From Rossellomorea aquimaris (GTDB lineage Bacteria; Bacillota; Bacilli; Bacillales; Bacillaceae_B): 64,000 bases of DNA. Each line of letters opens with the position of its first letter. The stretch's first letter is position 1. The notes beneath the pieces were generated by a model. That model searched no databases and had not been told where the DNA came from. It worked only from the letters and a program-made list of their open reading frames with translations. Below are positions 26,366-34,769 of the stretch, one piece after another. The stretch lies in contig NZ_JAIVAR010000007.1 of NCBI RefSeq assembly GCF_020171925.1, positions 1 to 64,000 on the forward strand, given 5' to 3'. The translations under genes were made by a program, and so were the position numbers.

Positions 26366-26635
26366 CACCGCTATTGATTTCCGTGCAAAACTTCGCTTTC
26401 CGCGGGCGGTTGGTGAGCCTCCTCGTCGCTCTCGCTCCTGTGGGTCCGAAAAACGGAAGTGGGCGTTTTGCTCCCTTTGAAAAATGTTCTTCGTCTTTAG
26501 AGGCGTTTTTTGCCTCAAAAGTCGAAGGTTAATTTTCAAACGGGAGCAGACCACTGGAGTTAGACACGTCTCACCTAACTCGCTTTTCCCGCAGGAGTCT
26601 TCGTTTTGCACTCCAATCAACCGCTGGAATCGGTT
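26366..26635. mobile_element. MITE-like non-coding repeat with imperfect terminal inverted repeats
   Basis: About 270 bp. The left end reads TTGATTtccGTGCAAAAC...TTTCCGCGGG and the reverse of the right end reads TTGATTggaGTGCAAAAC...CTCCTGCGGG, an imperfect inverted repeat of about 33 bp. The interior holds another inverted section around AAAAATGTTCTTCG. No transposase is encoded. Related partial copies lie at 26196, near 26890-27010 in reverse, and near 38400-38550. Confidence 0.6.
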
Positions 26636-26889
26636 ATGAATAATGATAAGCCTACACAACTTAATTTGAATAAAGTTTGTAGCTTAGTTTAGTTCTTATT
26701 GAACCTCCCGTTTCTTAATGGAATAGAAGGTAAGAACACGGCACGAAGGCAAAAATCTCTACTGCGGTTAGCACTCTGATATTCGTGGGTTTTCACATTT
26801 TATCTTTCCGTATAAAGGTCTGGTCCACAAACTCGGCGCGTGAATTGATCTATTTAGATTTATCACATAGGAGGCACGTGGATTTTCCT

Positions 26890-27010
26890 TTCCGGTTTTC
26901 GGCTTCGCCTACGGGAATTGCGTGAAAGTAGAGACCCTGCAAGGCATTGCCCGAAGAGGCTCAACTCACGCCCCGCGGAAAGCGAGTACCTGGAGGGCAA
27001 TTCAACCACT
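26890..27010. repeat. Reversed, degenerate copy of the MITE-like element
   Basis: GAGGCTCAACTCACGCCCCG followed by CGGAAAGCGAGT and ATTCAACC resembles the reverse complement of the left end of the 26366-26635 copy. The upstream part (GGTTTTCGGCTTCGCCTACG) is more divergent. Confidence 0.5.
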
Positions 27011-27079
27011 ACTTGATCCTTCTAAAGCAATAATGCTTAAGAAACAGCCATAAAAAAAGACCACCTCCGAGTATGGGAG

Positions 27080-27319
27080 CTAGTCTTCGGTCTTGCGTGA
27101 TGGCCATTCCTCGGGAACATGATCGATTCCACCAGGATGGAAGGGATGGCATTTCACGATCCTTTTGATCGTAAGATAACCTCCCCGTAAAGCACCGAAT
27201 CTCCCCACAGCCTGCATTCCGTAATGTGAGCAGGTCGGATAGAATCGGCAAGTCGGGGGTTTCAGAGGGGAGATGACGACTTGGTAAAATCGGAAAAGTA
27301 ACAATAAAACGCGTTTCAT
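27080..27319 (-). CDS. yidD: Membrane protein insertion efficiency factor YidD
   Basis: A 79-aa protein of the YidD family, which assists insertion of membrane proteins with YidC. It has the signature [20 protein letters not shown] with its two conserved cysteines and ends in [13 protein letters not shown]. The ATG at 27319 follows GAGGAG on the minus strand; an in-frame upstream ATG at 27361 lacks a site. In B. subtilis the homologue (ytjA) is also beside luxS. Confidence 0.93.
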   Translation of the reverse strand: MKRVLLLLFRFYQVVISPLKPPTCRFYPTCSHYGMQAVGRFGALRGGYLTIKRIVKCHPFHPGGIDHVPEEWPSRKTED

Positions 27320-27546
27320 TCTGTGATCTCCTCGTCTATTTTCTTCTACTATATCAAACATTCCTATATTGATGAAAGGAGATGGTTCCTGAATTGAAAT
27401 ATAACTGTAAAGAGGGCCGAAACCCCCTAATGGCGAAGTGTGTAACAGGGATGGAAAAGAAAAAAGAACTCAAAACATATTAAGTTGATGAAATTACTAT
27501 GAATTTACGTTATACTAAGAATAGAAATCAATGGGAGTGATCATAT

Positions 27547-28020
27547 ATGCCATCAGTAGAAAGCTTTGAACTAGATCATAACGCGGTGAAAGCACCGTAT
27601 GTAAGACATTGTGGAGTGCATAAGGTTGGCAGTGACGGCCTTGTAAATAAATTCGATATCCGTTTTTGTCAGCCAAATAAACAGGCAATGAAGCCTGACT
27701 CCATACACACACTGGAGCATCTGCTTGCATTCACCATCCGTAAATATGCAGAACCTTATGCTCACTTTGATATTATCGACATTTCTCCGATGGGATGCCA
27801 GACAGGATACTATCTTGTTGTCAGTGGTGAGCCTAAGGTGGAAGAAATCATTGACCTGCTCCAAGCGACAATGGAGGAAGCAGTCGAAATCGAGGAAATT
27901 CCCGCTGCAAACGAAAAGCAATGCGGACAGGCGAAGCTTCATGATTTGGAAGGCGCAAAGAAATTAATGAAGTTCTGGCTCAGTCAAAGTAAAGAAGACT
28001 TAAAGCAAGTATTTGCTTAA
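27547..28020 (+). CDS. luxS: S-ribosylhomocysteine lyase LuxS
   Basis: Splits S-ribosylhomocysteine to homocysteine and DPD, the precursor of autoinducer-2, so it both recycles the methyl cycle and makes a signal. The 157-aa protein has zinc ligands His54 and His58 (HTLEH) and Cys126 (KQCGQA), with the catalytic Cys84 in [18 protein letters not shown] precedes the ATG. The 185-bp region before it holds a TATACT -10 but no strong -35, and a 29-codon frame I do not accept as a gene. Confidence 0.97.
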   Translation: MPSVESFELDHNAVKAPYVRHCGVHKVGSDGLVNKFDIRFCQPNKQAMKPDSIHTLEHLLAFTIRKYAEPYAHFDIIDISPMGCQTGYYLVVSGEPKVEEIIDLLQATMEEAVEIEEIPAANEKQCGQAKLHDLEGAKKLMKFWLSQSKEDLKQVFA

Positions 28021-28027
28021 TATTGAA

Positions 28028-28062
28028 AATCCCCCCGGCACTTATCGCCGGGGGGATTTATT
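28028..28062. terminator. Terminator after luxS
   Basis: A strong GC-rich stem AATCCCCCCGGC / GCCGGGGGGATT with T-rich tail, between convergent luxS and the small membrane protein gene. Confidence 0.92.
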
Positions 28063-28071
28063 TGCTTCTAC

Positions 28072-28257
28072 TTATTTTTGATTTTCATCGCCTGAATCTT
28101 CCTTCTGTTCATCCATATGCTTCAGGTGTGGGTTATCTTCAAGCGGATCAATGGTATGCTTAACGGTCGTATATGCTTTCGACGTTGTCAAGGCACTGAC
28201 GAAAATCACCAGGATGCATATAACGACTGCAATAATCAACACAAGTGTTAAAGACAC
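28072..28257 (-). CDS. Small single-pass membrane protein (YtzI-like)
   Basis: A 61-aa protein with one N-terminal membrane segment (LTLVLIIAVVICILVIFVSA) and a charged tail ending QKEDSGDENQK. Size, layout and position beside luxS recall the YtzI family of Bacillus. A GGGGGCCAGAGC purine-rich stretch on the minus strand lies before the start. Function unknown. Confidence 0.7.
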   Translation of the reverse strand: MSLTLVLIIAVVICILVIFVSALTTSKAYTTVKHTIDPLEDNPHLKHMDEQKEDSGDENQK

Positions 28258-28432
28258 AGCTCTGGCCCCCTTTTATCCATTATTTTATCACAGCAGGTGG
28301 TAATATCAGTCTTTAATTTCTACATTTTTTTGAAATGCGTTCCCTAGTATAATAGTCCCGCACATTGCTCGTATCCGCTCTATTTGAAAGATGGGTGATT
28401 TTGGTATGATGAAAGAGAAGGGAGGGATTACC

Positions 28433-28612
28433 GTGAATGTATCTTCCATCATGGGGAAGCAGGTAGCGGAACTTCAGCACACACTCAGTATGAATCTGTT
28501 AAAGAGTCAAATGTCCACTCAGGCAGCCAATGTAACCGTCATGCTCAGGGATATGCAAACGAATCATGCACCACATCCGACCAAAGGGCAGGCAGTCGAT
28601 TTGAAAGGATAA
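28433..28612 (+). CDS. YjfB family protein (putative motility)
   Basis: A 59-aa protein with the pattern of the YjfB family, whose members are tagged as putative motility proteins without firm data: VNVSSIMGKQVAELQHTLSM, then KSQMSTQAANVTVMLRDM. The GTG at 28433 is chosen because GGGAGGG lies 6 nt before. An in-frame ATG at 28391 would add residues unlike the family. Confidence 0.78.
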   Translation: MNVSSIMGKQVAELQHTLSMNLLKSQMSTQAANVTVMLRDMQTNHAPHPTKGQAVDLKG

Positions 28613-28618
28613 GAAAGA

Positions 28619-28652
28619 AGCCTTAAACAGTATTTGCTGTTTAAGGCTTTTT
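28619..28652. terminator. Terminator between two convergent small genes
   Basis: GCCTTAAACAG / CTGTTTAAGGC stem with T5, 7 bp after the YjfB-type gene. Confidence 0.9.
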
Positions 28653-28660
28653 GTAAGGGG

Positions 28661-28906
28661 TCAATGGAGGCTTTTACGTTCCAGCCTGACTCGTTCTTCA
28701 CTTTTTGACCATTTTTCTTTCAATGTTTCGAATATGTATAGTCGCAGGAAATATTCCAGTTCTTCCGTTTCCATCTCCTGGATGAGTTCGATAATCTCGT
28801 TTCTGGAAGTATCTTCTAAGATCGTAAGGGCAATGAGGTCTAAGTCTTCGTCTGTACCTTTGATTCTGCCGCGGTACATTTCATAAATTTCTTCAATCAA
28901 CTTCAT
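28661..28906 (-). CDS. DUF6154-like small acidic protein
   Basis: An 81-aa, mostly helical protein (MKLIEEIYEMYRGRIKGTDE at the start, EMETEELEYFLRLYIFETLK in the middle). I believe it belongs to DUF6154, a Bacillaceae family without known role. GGGAGGTG lies 7 nt before the ATG at 28906; an in-frame ATG at 28930 overlaps that site and is rejected. Confidence 0.7.
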   Translation of the reverse strand: MKLIEEIYEMYRGRIKGTDEDLDLIALTILEDTSRNEIIELIQEMETEELEYFLRLYIFETLKEKWSKSEERVRLERKSLH

Positions 28907-29221
28907 GCACTTCACCTCCCTTTCATCCATCTTAACAGAAATGAGATGGAATTACTCTAGATTTTATTTTGTATTTACCCGAAATCTTCTATGATAAGCG
29001 CCTTGCCATTAAAAATCGATTCTTACTGATACTATACTTAAGAATACAGACAATATTCATGTTATCTCCAATTAATTTTCACTCTTATAAGGCAATCTGC
29101 CCGATTCCTTGCCTAGACATCCTTCACTATTCCCTCCTCGCTTTTCGTTTAGATCGAGGAGTGAATAGAAAACGTTCAAATGAGGAAAAAGAATGATATA
29201 AAACGGAAGGGGTTGTAAAGC
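28907..29221. other. Gene-free interval
   Basis: AT-rich sequence between two divergent small genes. Nothing beyond the two ribosome binding sites at its ends is recognisable. Confidence 0.6.
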
Positions 29222-29551
29222 TTGGACGAACGTCATGACTATTATATTGAAATCGCCACGGGTGAAATTTCAAGGAGCTCGACGGATTCACCATGGAACT
29301 TTAAAATTTCGGCAACGGATGAAGAGATAACCAGATTGCGTGAAATCTTTGACTCAAGCCATTCAGTTGATTGGCAGAATTTCTATCGTGCCCATGTCCC
29401 GTATATCCAGTATCATTTTGACAGACAGAATGATGCATACGATGAAAACCTACGACAGGTATACAGCATGATCCATGATCTAGGTGATGAAGAAGCGAAG
29501 AAACATATTGAGAGCATGCGTATCCTGGATGAGGATACTCCCCGCTACTGA
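29222..29551 (+). CDS. Hypothetical conserved protein (109 aa)
   Basis: I do not recognise a named family. The protein is soluble, acidic, and rich in His, Tyr and Asp (DERHDYYIEIATGEISRSST; FYRAHVPYIQYHFDRQND), which might suit a small regulatory or stress protein. It starts with TTG, supported by GGAAGGGG 9 nt upstream. It lies ahead of ytkD in the same direction but a terminator separates them. Confidence 0.65.
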   Translation: MDERHDYYIEIATGEISRSSTDSPWNFKISATDEEITRLREIFDSSHSVDWQNFYRAHVPYIQYHFDRQNDAYDENLRQVYSMIHDLGDEEAKKHIESMRILDEDTPRY

Positions 29552-29570
29552 GATGGATAAAAGTGTTGGT

Positions 29571-29603
29571 CCCCATACTTAATTGTGGACCAATGCTTTT
29601 TAT
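29571..29603 (+). terminator. Terminator before ytkD
   Basis: AAGTGTTGGTCC / GGACCAATGCTT stem followed by a T-rich tail, 19 bp after the preceding stop. Confidence 0.8.
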
Positions 29604-29634
29604 TTGTGATTAGATAAAGGAGAGGTGAATGCTC

Positions 29635-30099
29635 ATGGAACAATTTATCGATGCCAATGGTGTAAAAGTGGAACTTGCATTTCAAAAACATTTCTTCGGA
29701 CAGGATTCACAGCATGTCCTCGTTATTTGCCGTTATGAGGATAAATGGCTGCTGACCCATCATAAGAAGCGAGGCCTCGAATTCCCCGGGGGAAAGAGGG
29801 AGAAGGGGGAAACGCTTGAAGAAGCGGCCATCAGGGAAACGTTTGAAGAAACAGGCGGTGTCATCACCGAACCCACTTTTGTGGGGGAATATAAGGTATA
29901 TGACCGTGACCCATTCGTAAAGACGATTTTCTTCGCCCAAGCGGAAGAGCTGGTGAGGAAGAAAGATTACCTTGAAACCAATGGTTACAAGCTATGGGAA
30001 GGCGAGCTTGCCGAGATGCAGACTCACCCTGAATTCAGCTTCATCATGAAAGACAAAGTAGTGGAACTTGCCTTAAAACATTTACAATTCATGACTTGA
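29635..30099 (+). CDS. ytkD: Nudix hydrolase YtkD
   Basis: A 154-aa Nudix enzyme with a full Nudix box ([20 protein letters not shown] followed by ETGG). B. subtilis YtkD is a nucleoside triphosphatase acting on (8-oxo-)dGTP and other NTPs, with an antimutator role. I take ATG 29635 because GGAGAGGTG is 3 nt before the ATG at 29629 but correctly spaced for 29635. Its 3' end overlaps the convergent ytlD gene by 11 bp. Confidence 0.9.
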   Translation: MEQFIDANGVKVELAFQKHFFGQDSQHVLVICRYEDKWLLTHHKKRGLEFPGGKREKGETLEEAAIRETFEETGGVITEPTFVGEYKVYDRDPFVKTIFFAQAEELVRKKDYLETNGYKLWEGELAEMQTHPEFSFIMKDKVVELALKHLQFMT

Positions 30100-30889
30100 T
30101 CCATCTCTTCTCCAATTGTTCGACAACCTTATACATAATTGTCGCAAACACGGCAATGACCAGCAGGGAGAGGAGGACGAGCGTGAAATTGAACACTTGG
30201 AATCCGTAAATGATCATGTACCCCAGTCCTTTTGCAGATACAAGGAATTCACCGACGATGACCCCGACCCAGGATAAACCTACATTTACTTTCAGCGTTG
30301 AGATGATCGTGGGGAATGATGCCGGAAGGACCACTTCTTTGAACATCTGCCCCCTTTTGGCACCGAACGTCATCATGACTTTCAAATAGTTGGGATCAAC
30401 TTCTTTAAACGAAGTGTAGACGACAATCGTTGTGATGATGACGGAAATGACGGTCCCCATCGCGATGATGGACGTGAATCCTGGACCAAGTCCGACAATC
30501 AGGATCGGCCCGAGTGCCACCTTTGGCATAGCGTTAAGGATGACAAGATAGGGATCCAATACTTTGGACAGGAAGGGTGACCACCAAAGGAGCGCGGCGA
30601 GCATCGTCCCAAGCAATGTCCCCAATATGAATCCAAGAATGGTTTCCCCGAGTGTCACCGATAAATTTGCTATGAGGCTTCCGTCCGCTAATTTATCCAG
30701 GAACAATCCCCAGATCTTAGACGGTGAGCTGAAAATCAGTGGGTCGACCCAGCTGTTGCGGCTTGAAATTTCCCAAAGGGAGAAGAACACCACAAAAATC
30801 AAAGCCTGATAGAACCATACCAGCCGTCTCTCTTTCCGAAGCGAATGAATGTATTCAGCATGTTTCTTCTTAATGGTTTCCTGATTCAA
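30089..30889 (-). CDS. ytlD: ABC transporter permease YtlD
   Basis: A 266-aa inner-membrane permease of the SsuC/TauC family with about six hydrophobic segments and the EAA-like loop around [20 protein letters not shown] that contacts the ATPase. It is the third gene of ytlA-ytlC-ytlD. The start TTG at 30889 overlaps the ytlC end by 20 bp with AAGGAG upstream; longer in-frame starts would overlap further. The substrate is not shown by sequence; the family handles sulfonates, nitrate or thiamine-precursor pyrimidines. Confidence 0.85.
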   Translation of the reverse strand: MNQETIKKKHAEYIHSLRKERRLVWFYQALIFVVFFSLWEISSRNSWVDPLIFSSPSKIWGLFLDKLADGSLIANLSVTLGETILGFILGTLLGTMLAALLWWSPFLSKVLDPYLVILNAMPKVALGPILIVGLGPGFTSIIAMGTVISVIITTIVVYTSFKEVDPNYLKVMMTFGAKRGQMFKEVVLPASFPTIISTLKVNVGLSWVGVIVGEFLVSAKGLGYMIIYGFQVFNFTLVLLSLLVIAVFATIMYKVVEQLEKRWIKS

Positions 30890-31652
30890 GGCCCTCAAGC
30901 TCCTTCCAGATCGTTTGAAAAAATGGCGGATACGCTTCATGATTCCGCACCGTAAACGGCTTTAGTTCCTTCAACTCCTGTGGTACTTCAAATACTTTAT
31001 GCACCCGCCCAGGCTTTGAGGCAAAGAGAATGATCCTGTCACTCATCGCAATGGCTTCTCCAATATCATGGGTGACGAGCACAGCTGTCTTATTCAAAGC
31101 TTTCAAGGTTGTAAAAATAAGATCTTCAAGCTTCAATTTCGTTTGATAATCAAGCGCAGAAAAAGGTTCATCCAACAGCAGGATCTCCGGTTCGGTGATA
31201 AGTGTCCTGATAAGCGCGACCCTTTGCCGCATCCCCCCCGACAACTCTCTCGGATAGGAGGTCTCCACTCCAGAAAGGCCAAGCTCCTCGAGTAATTCAT
31301 AGACCTTTTGCTTTTTTTCATTTGAAAAGGTCTCCATGATCTTCAATCCTAAAAAGATGTTTTCTTCAATTGTTTTCCAAGGAAACAAATAGTCCTGCTG
31401 AAGCATATACCCCATCTGATTCTTCCCGGACCCGACAGGTTTGCCATGCAAAAGCACCTTTCCCTCTGTTGGCTTGATCAACCCGGCGATGATCGAAAGA
31501 AGAGTCGTCTTCCCGCAGCCGCTCGGTCCGATGAAAGAGATGAATTCACCTTCATTCACTTCAAATGAAATATCGGACAGGGCATTCGTTGCCGTTTTCG
31601 GGGTAAAGTAAGTGTGATGAATCTTATCTAAGCACAGGAAATTCACATTCAT
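30870..31652 (-). CDS. ytlC: ABC transporter ATP-binding protein YtlC
   Basis: A 260-aa ATPase of the SsuB/TauB type. Motifs in order are Walker [14 protein letters not shown] loop [13 protein letters not shown], signature [13 protein letters not shown], Walker [13 protein letters not shown] and switch His in [14 protein letters not shown] precedes the ATG. It works with YtlA and YtlD. Confidence 0.93.
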   Translation of the reverse strand: MNVNFLCLDKIHHTYFTPKTATNALSDISFEVNEGEFISFIGPSGCGKTTLLSIIAGLIKPTEGKVLLHGKPVGSGKNQMGYMLQQDYLFPWKTIEENIFLGLKIMETFSNEKKQKVYELLEELGLSGVETSYPRELSGGMRQRVALIRTLITEPEILLLDEPFSALDYQTKLKLEDLIFTTLKALNKTAVLVTHDIGEAIAMSDRIILFASKPGRVHKVFEVPQELKELKPFTVRNHEAYPPFFQTIWKELEGLESGNH

Positions 31653-31722
31653 GCGCCTCCAGTCTTTCTAATATTAAGGAAGGGCTGACAAGGAGTCAGC
31701 CCTGTGTATAGATTTTGGTGAA

Positions 31723-31778
31723 GAGCGGTGGTTTGTGCCAGGCACCAAACAACCCCCTAGCACCAAAACAAACCGCTC
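31723..31778. repeat. Single CCAGGC-core repeat unit flanked by inverted arms
   Basis: The palindrome GTGCCAGGCAC (31735-31745) is bracketed by GAGCGGT (31723-31729) and ACCGCTC (31772-31778), with G/T-rich sequence on the left and A/C-rich on the right. It belongs to the same family as the arrays at 40671, 49461 and 59037. It lies between ytlA and ytlC. A second hairpin, AGGGCTGAC / GTCAGCCCT, lies at 31681-31702. Confidence 0.65.
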
Positions 31779-31795
31779 CAAGAACCGTATACTCC

Positions 31796-32797
31796 TTATT
31801 TACTTGCTTTTTCAGCGATCGAAGTATTCACAAGTGTCTCGTGGTCGACATGCCCCGGCAGTTCCCCGGCTTCGTCCATGATGCGTTGCAGGTTTTCCCA
31901 CTCTTCCGTATCCAGGATCGGATCAGTTGCGTAGGATCCCTGGGATTTGTAGCGGTCGACCACGGTTTCAATGATATCAAGCTCTGTATCGGCGAAATAT
32001 GGTTCTATGACTTTGGCGATTTCTTCAGGAGAGCTGTCAGCCACCCATTTTTGTGCTTTGTACAATGCATTTGTGAACTTTTCAACAGCTTCTTTGTTTT
32101 CCTTCATGTAACTGTCCTTTGCCATGAACGTTGTATATGGGACGTGGCCGGACTCCGTTCCGAATGAAGCGACGATGTAGCCTTTGCCTTCTTTTTCGAA
32201 GATGGAGGCAGTCGGTTCGAACAGCTGTACATAATCACCGGTTCCTGAACCGAAAGCGTTGGCGATATTGGCAAAGTCGATATTCTGGATCAAGTTCAAA
32301 TCGTTATGGGGATCGATGCCGTGTTGCTTCAGTACATATTCCCCTACCATCTGAGGCATACCACCTTTTCGCTGTCCAAGGAAAGTTGAGCCTTTTAGCT
32401 GTTCCCAATCGAAATCTTCAACCTTTTCACGCGAAACAAGGAAGGTACCGTCCGTTTGAGTAAGCTGGGCGAAATTGATGACTGGATCATCCGTTCCTTG
32501 GCTATGAACGTAAATGGACGTTTCAGAACCAACAAGCGCGATGTCTGCTCCGTCGGAAAGAAGGGTGGTCATCGTTTTGTCACCGCCCCATGTGGTGGTG
32601 AGTTCGACATCAAGACCCTCATCTTTAAAGAAACCTTTTTCAAGGGCGACATATTGGGGAGCGTAGAATATGGAACGTGTCACTTCGGCAACCCGAACTT
32701 TCTGATTCTCATTTTTTTCGGTGCTACAGGCTGTCAGTCCAATGGTCAATAAGATCGTCAGTAGCAGGCTCGAGACGATTCTGGTCCATCTTTTCAT
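31796..32797 (-). CDS. ytlA: ABC transporter substrate-binding lipoprotein YtlA
   Basis: A 333-aa protein of the SsuA/NMT1-THI5-like family. The N terminus MKRWTRIVSSLLLTILLTIG leads to the lipobox LTACS, so it is a membrane-anchored binding protein. FYAPQYVALEKGFFKDEGLD is the family's N-lobe motif. The ATG at 32797 follows AAGGAGGAAA. On the minus strand a 5' leader hairpin (CCCCTCTG / CAGAGAGGGG near 32838-32873) precedes it; I cannot match it to a known riboswitch. Confidence 0.9.
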   Translation of the reverse strand: MKRWTRIVSSLLLTILLTIGLTACSTEKNENQKVRVAEVTRSIFYAPQYVALEKGFFKDEGLDVELTTTWGGDKTMTTLLSDGADIALVGSETSIYVHSQGTDDPVINFAQLTQTDGTFLVSREKVEDFDWEQLKGSTFLGQRKGGMPQMVGEYVLKQHGIDPHNDLNLIQNIDFANIANAFGSGTGDYVQLFEPTASIFEKEGKGYIVASFGTESGHVPYTTFMAKDSYMKENKEAVEKFTNALYKAQKWVADSSPEEIAKVIEPYFADTELDIIETVVDRYKSQGSYATDPILDTEEWENLQRIMDEAGELPGHVDHETLVNTSIAEKASK

Positions 32798-32989
32798 GAA
32801 TGTTTTCCTCCTTAAAATGAAGCATAACCACAAAACATCCCCTCTCTGGCGTTTCTGTTCTCTTACAGAGGGGTAGGATGCTTTTATGGGAGAGTGTTAA
32901 TCACTCCAGTGTGAGATTTGATAAAATAGTCTATGTGTTGGGCAAAAAATGTGTGAATACCCAGTGCCCATTTTTGAAAGGAAGAGAGT

Positions 32990-33775
32990 ATGAAGAACGG
33001 AACAGTCGTAAAAAAGACCTTATTTCCTTCTCCGAATCCAAATGTCGAACTATATGAAATCGTCTACTATTCCGGAGGATTGAGAGTGAAGGGCCTACTG
33101 GCACAGCCGGTAAGCGACGGGCAATATGACGGTTTTCTATATTTAAGGGGCGGCATTAAAGGAGTCGGGATGGTGAGGCCAGCCCGGATTGCTCAATTTG
33201 CACAGCAAGGCTTCATCGTGTTCGCTCCCTATTATCGAGGCAACAGGGGAGGGGAAGGGAACGAGGATTTTGCCGGGGATGACCGGGAGGATGCGTTTTC
33301 GGCCCTTCAACTTTTAAAAAAGCATGAGCGAGTGAAAGAGGGGCGTGTCCATGTTTTCGGATTCTCAAGGGGAGGCGTCATGGCGCTCCTGACCGGGATC
33401 GGAACCAATGGGGTCACGAGCATCGTCACATGGGGAGGGGTATCGGATATGTTTCTTACCTATGAGGAAAGAAAGGATCTCCGCAGGATGATGAAACGAG
33501 TGATCGGCGGGAGCCCGAATAAATATCCGGAACGTTATGAGTGGAGGACACCGCTGGACTCGGTCGAGGAACTGGACGTCCCGGTCTTGATCATACACGG
33601 AAAAAAAGATGAGAACGTTTCAATACATCACGCATATAGATTAGAAAAAAGGTTGAAAGAGGCAGGAAAGAAAGTGGAAACTTATTATTTCAATGAATTT
33701 ACCCATTATTTCCCGCCGTTGAAAAACCGTGAAATTGTCCAGATGCTCTGTGAGTGGATGAAAAAACAGGTGTAA
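32990..33775 (+). CDS. ytmA: Alpha/beta hydrolase YtmA (peptidase S9-like)
   Basis: A 261-aa serine hydrolase with nucleophile elbow GFSRGGVMAL, a likely Asp in LIIHGKKDENVSIHHA and His in FNEFTHYFPP. The fold is prolyl-oligopeptidase/dienelactone-hydrolase-like. The natural substrate is not known. It precedes ytmB by 12 bp, the B. subtilis ytmA-ytmB arrangement. Confidence 0.86.
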   Translation: MKNGTVVKKTLFPSPNPNVELYEIVYYSGGLRVKGLLAQPVSDGQYDGFLYLRGGIKGVGMVRPARIAQFAQQGFIVFAPYYRGNRGGEGNEDFAGDDREDAFSALQLLKKHERVKEGRVHVFGFSRGGVMALLTGIGTNGVTSIVTWGGVSDMFLTYEERKDLRRMMKRVIGGSPNKYPERYEWRTPLDSVEELDVPVLIIHGKKDENVSIHHAYRLEKRLKEAGKKVETYYFNEFTHYFPPLKNREIVQMLCEWMKKQV

Positions 33776-33787
33776 AGGGGAATCACC

Positions 33788-34030
33788 ATGGGAATGGGGC
33801 TTGAGCTTAATACGTTACTTGTCACGAAAGGAAAAGAAATTCGGGTGGATGATAACTTGTTCCAATTGGAGAAAGAGGGATACCGTCTTTATCCGATCCA
33901 TACCCCGATTGAGGTCAAGACAACCAAAAAAAGCCCTTCAAGAGGATACGCCAAAATAGAAAAGATTCAGTGGCATGAAGACAAAACAACGATTTTCTAT
34001 CAGTTGATCTCATTGAATACAACGAATTAA
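33788..34030 (+). CDS. ytmB: YtmB, DUF2584 protein
   Basis: An 80-aa protein matching the DUF2584/YtmB family (GMGLELNTLLVTKGKEIRVD at the N terminus, KIQWHEDKTTIFYQLISLN at the C terminus). The family is small, all-beta in outline, and has no known function. AAGGGGAA precedes the ATG. Confidence 0.85.
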   Translation: MGMGLELNTLLVTKGKEIRVDDNLFQLEKEGYRLYPIHTPIEVKTTKKSPSRGYAKIEKIQWHEDKTTIFYQLISLNTTN

Positions 34031-34056
34031 GAGCCCTTTTCGGGTTCTTTTTTTTG
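34028..34056 (+). terminator. Terminator of ytmAB
   Basis: AAGAGCCC / GGGTTCTT stem with a T8 tail that overlaps the ytmB stop. Confidence 0.85.
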
Positions 34057-34164
34057 ATTTCGATTAAAAGATGATCTTTTGACCTCACTTGAATTAATTG
34101 GGATCCTTTTTGAGGGAATATGTACATACTAAACCTTAAACTAGTAAAAAGACGAGGTAGACGG

Positions 34165-34719
34165 ATGAAACAATATGACTTTGTGCACAAGGAACTGATG
34201 AAGTCTACAAAATTGAACATTGATTACTGGTTAGAACATAATTTCCTTACGTTTAAATGGTGGCTGATCATTGCATTGATAATCATTTTTTGGCTGATTT
34301 TCTTTAAACTGGTGAACCGCAAGCAACTGCCTAAGGTGTTATTTCTCGGACTTACTTGGATTTTGGTGGCGTCGAATCTGGATGGGCTTGGCTTTGAGCT
34401 CGGCTGGTGGGGGTATCCGACAGAATTGTTTCCCATCTATCCAAAGGCCTATCTATTTGATTATGGATTGATCCCGGTCACCTATATGCTCCTTTATCTA
34501 TATTTTCCTAAAGGGAAGGCCTTCTTTGTAGCAAATGTCGTGTTGGCGGGAGGGGCTTCATTCATCAGTGAACCCTTATTTAGATGGCTTGATTACTACA
34601 AGGCATATCATTGGCATCCCTTGTGGTCATTCTTCATTTATATGGTGCTTTCCTATCTGATTCGTTGGTTCGTGGAAAAAGTTTTCAAAGGTGAAAATTC
34701 ACTTTCCGAACCGGTGTAA
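34165..34719 (+). CDS. CBO0543-like membrane protein
   Basis: A 184-aa protein with five or so membrane segments (for example WWLIIALIIIFWLIFF and YLFDYGLIPVTYMLLYLYF) and the aromatic pattern GFELGWWGYPTELFPIYPKA typical of the CBO0543 family. No function is known. The ATG at 34165 follows GACGAGGTAG. Its stop lies 1 bp before the BirA-like operator of bioY. Confidence 0.75.
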   Translation: MKQYDFVHKELMKSTKLNIDYWLEHNFLTFKWWLIIALIIIFWLIFFKLVNRKQLPKVLFLGLTWILVASNLDGLGFELGWWGYPTELFPIYPKAYLFDYGLIPVTYMLLYLYFPKGKAFFVANVVLAGGASFISEPLFRWLDYYKAYHWHPLWSFFIYMVLSYLIRWFVEKVFKGENSLSEPV

Positions 34720-34720
34720 A

Positions 34721-34753
34721 TGTGTTAACTTTAAAATATATAGAGTTTACAAA
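34721..34753 (+). promoter_or_regulatory. BirA-like operator upstream of bioY
   Basis: TGTGTTAAC, 15 nt, then GTTTACAA, an inverted repeat of the type TTGTTAAC-N-GTTAACAA recognised by biotin repressor BirA in Firmicutes. It ends 16 bp before the bioY ATG, so biotinylated BirA should block bioY expression. Confidence 0.75.
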
Positions 34754-34769
34754 AAGGGGAGTACAGGTC

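Noticed and set aside
26348-26659. 103-codon minus-strand frame
   Set aside because: It lies inside the MITE-like element and its protein is only the translation of the GC-rich repeat.
27394-27483. 29-codon frame from TTG before luxS
   Set aside because: AAAGGAG lies 12 nt before the TTG, too far, and the peptide has no recognisable feature.
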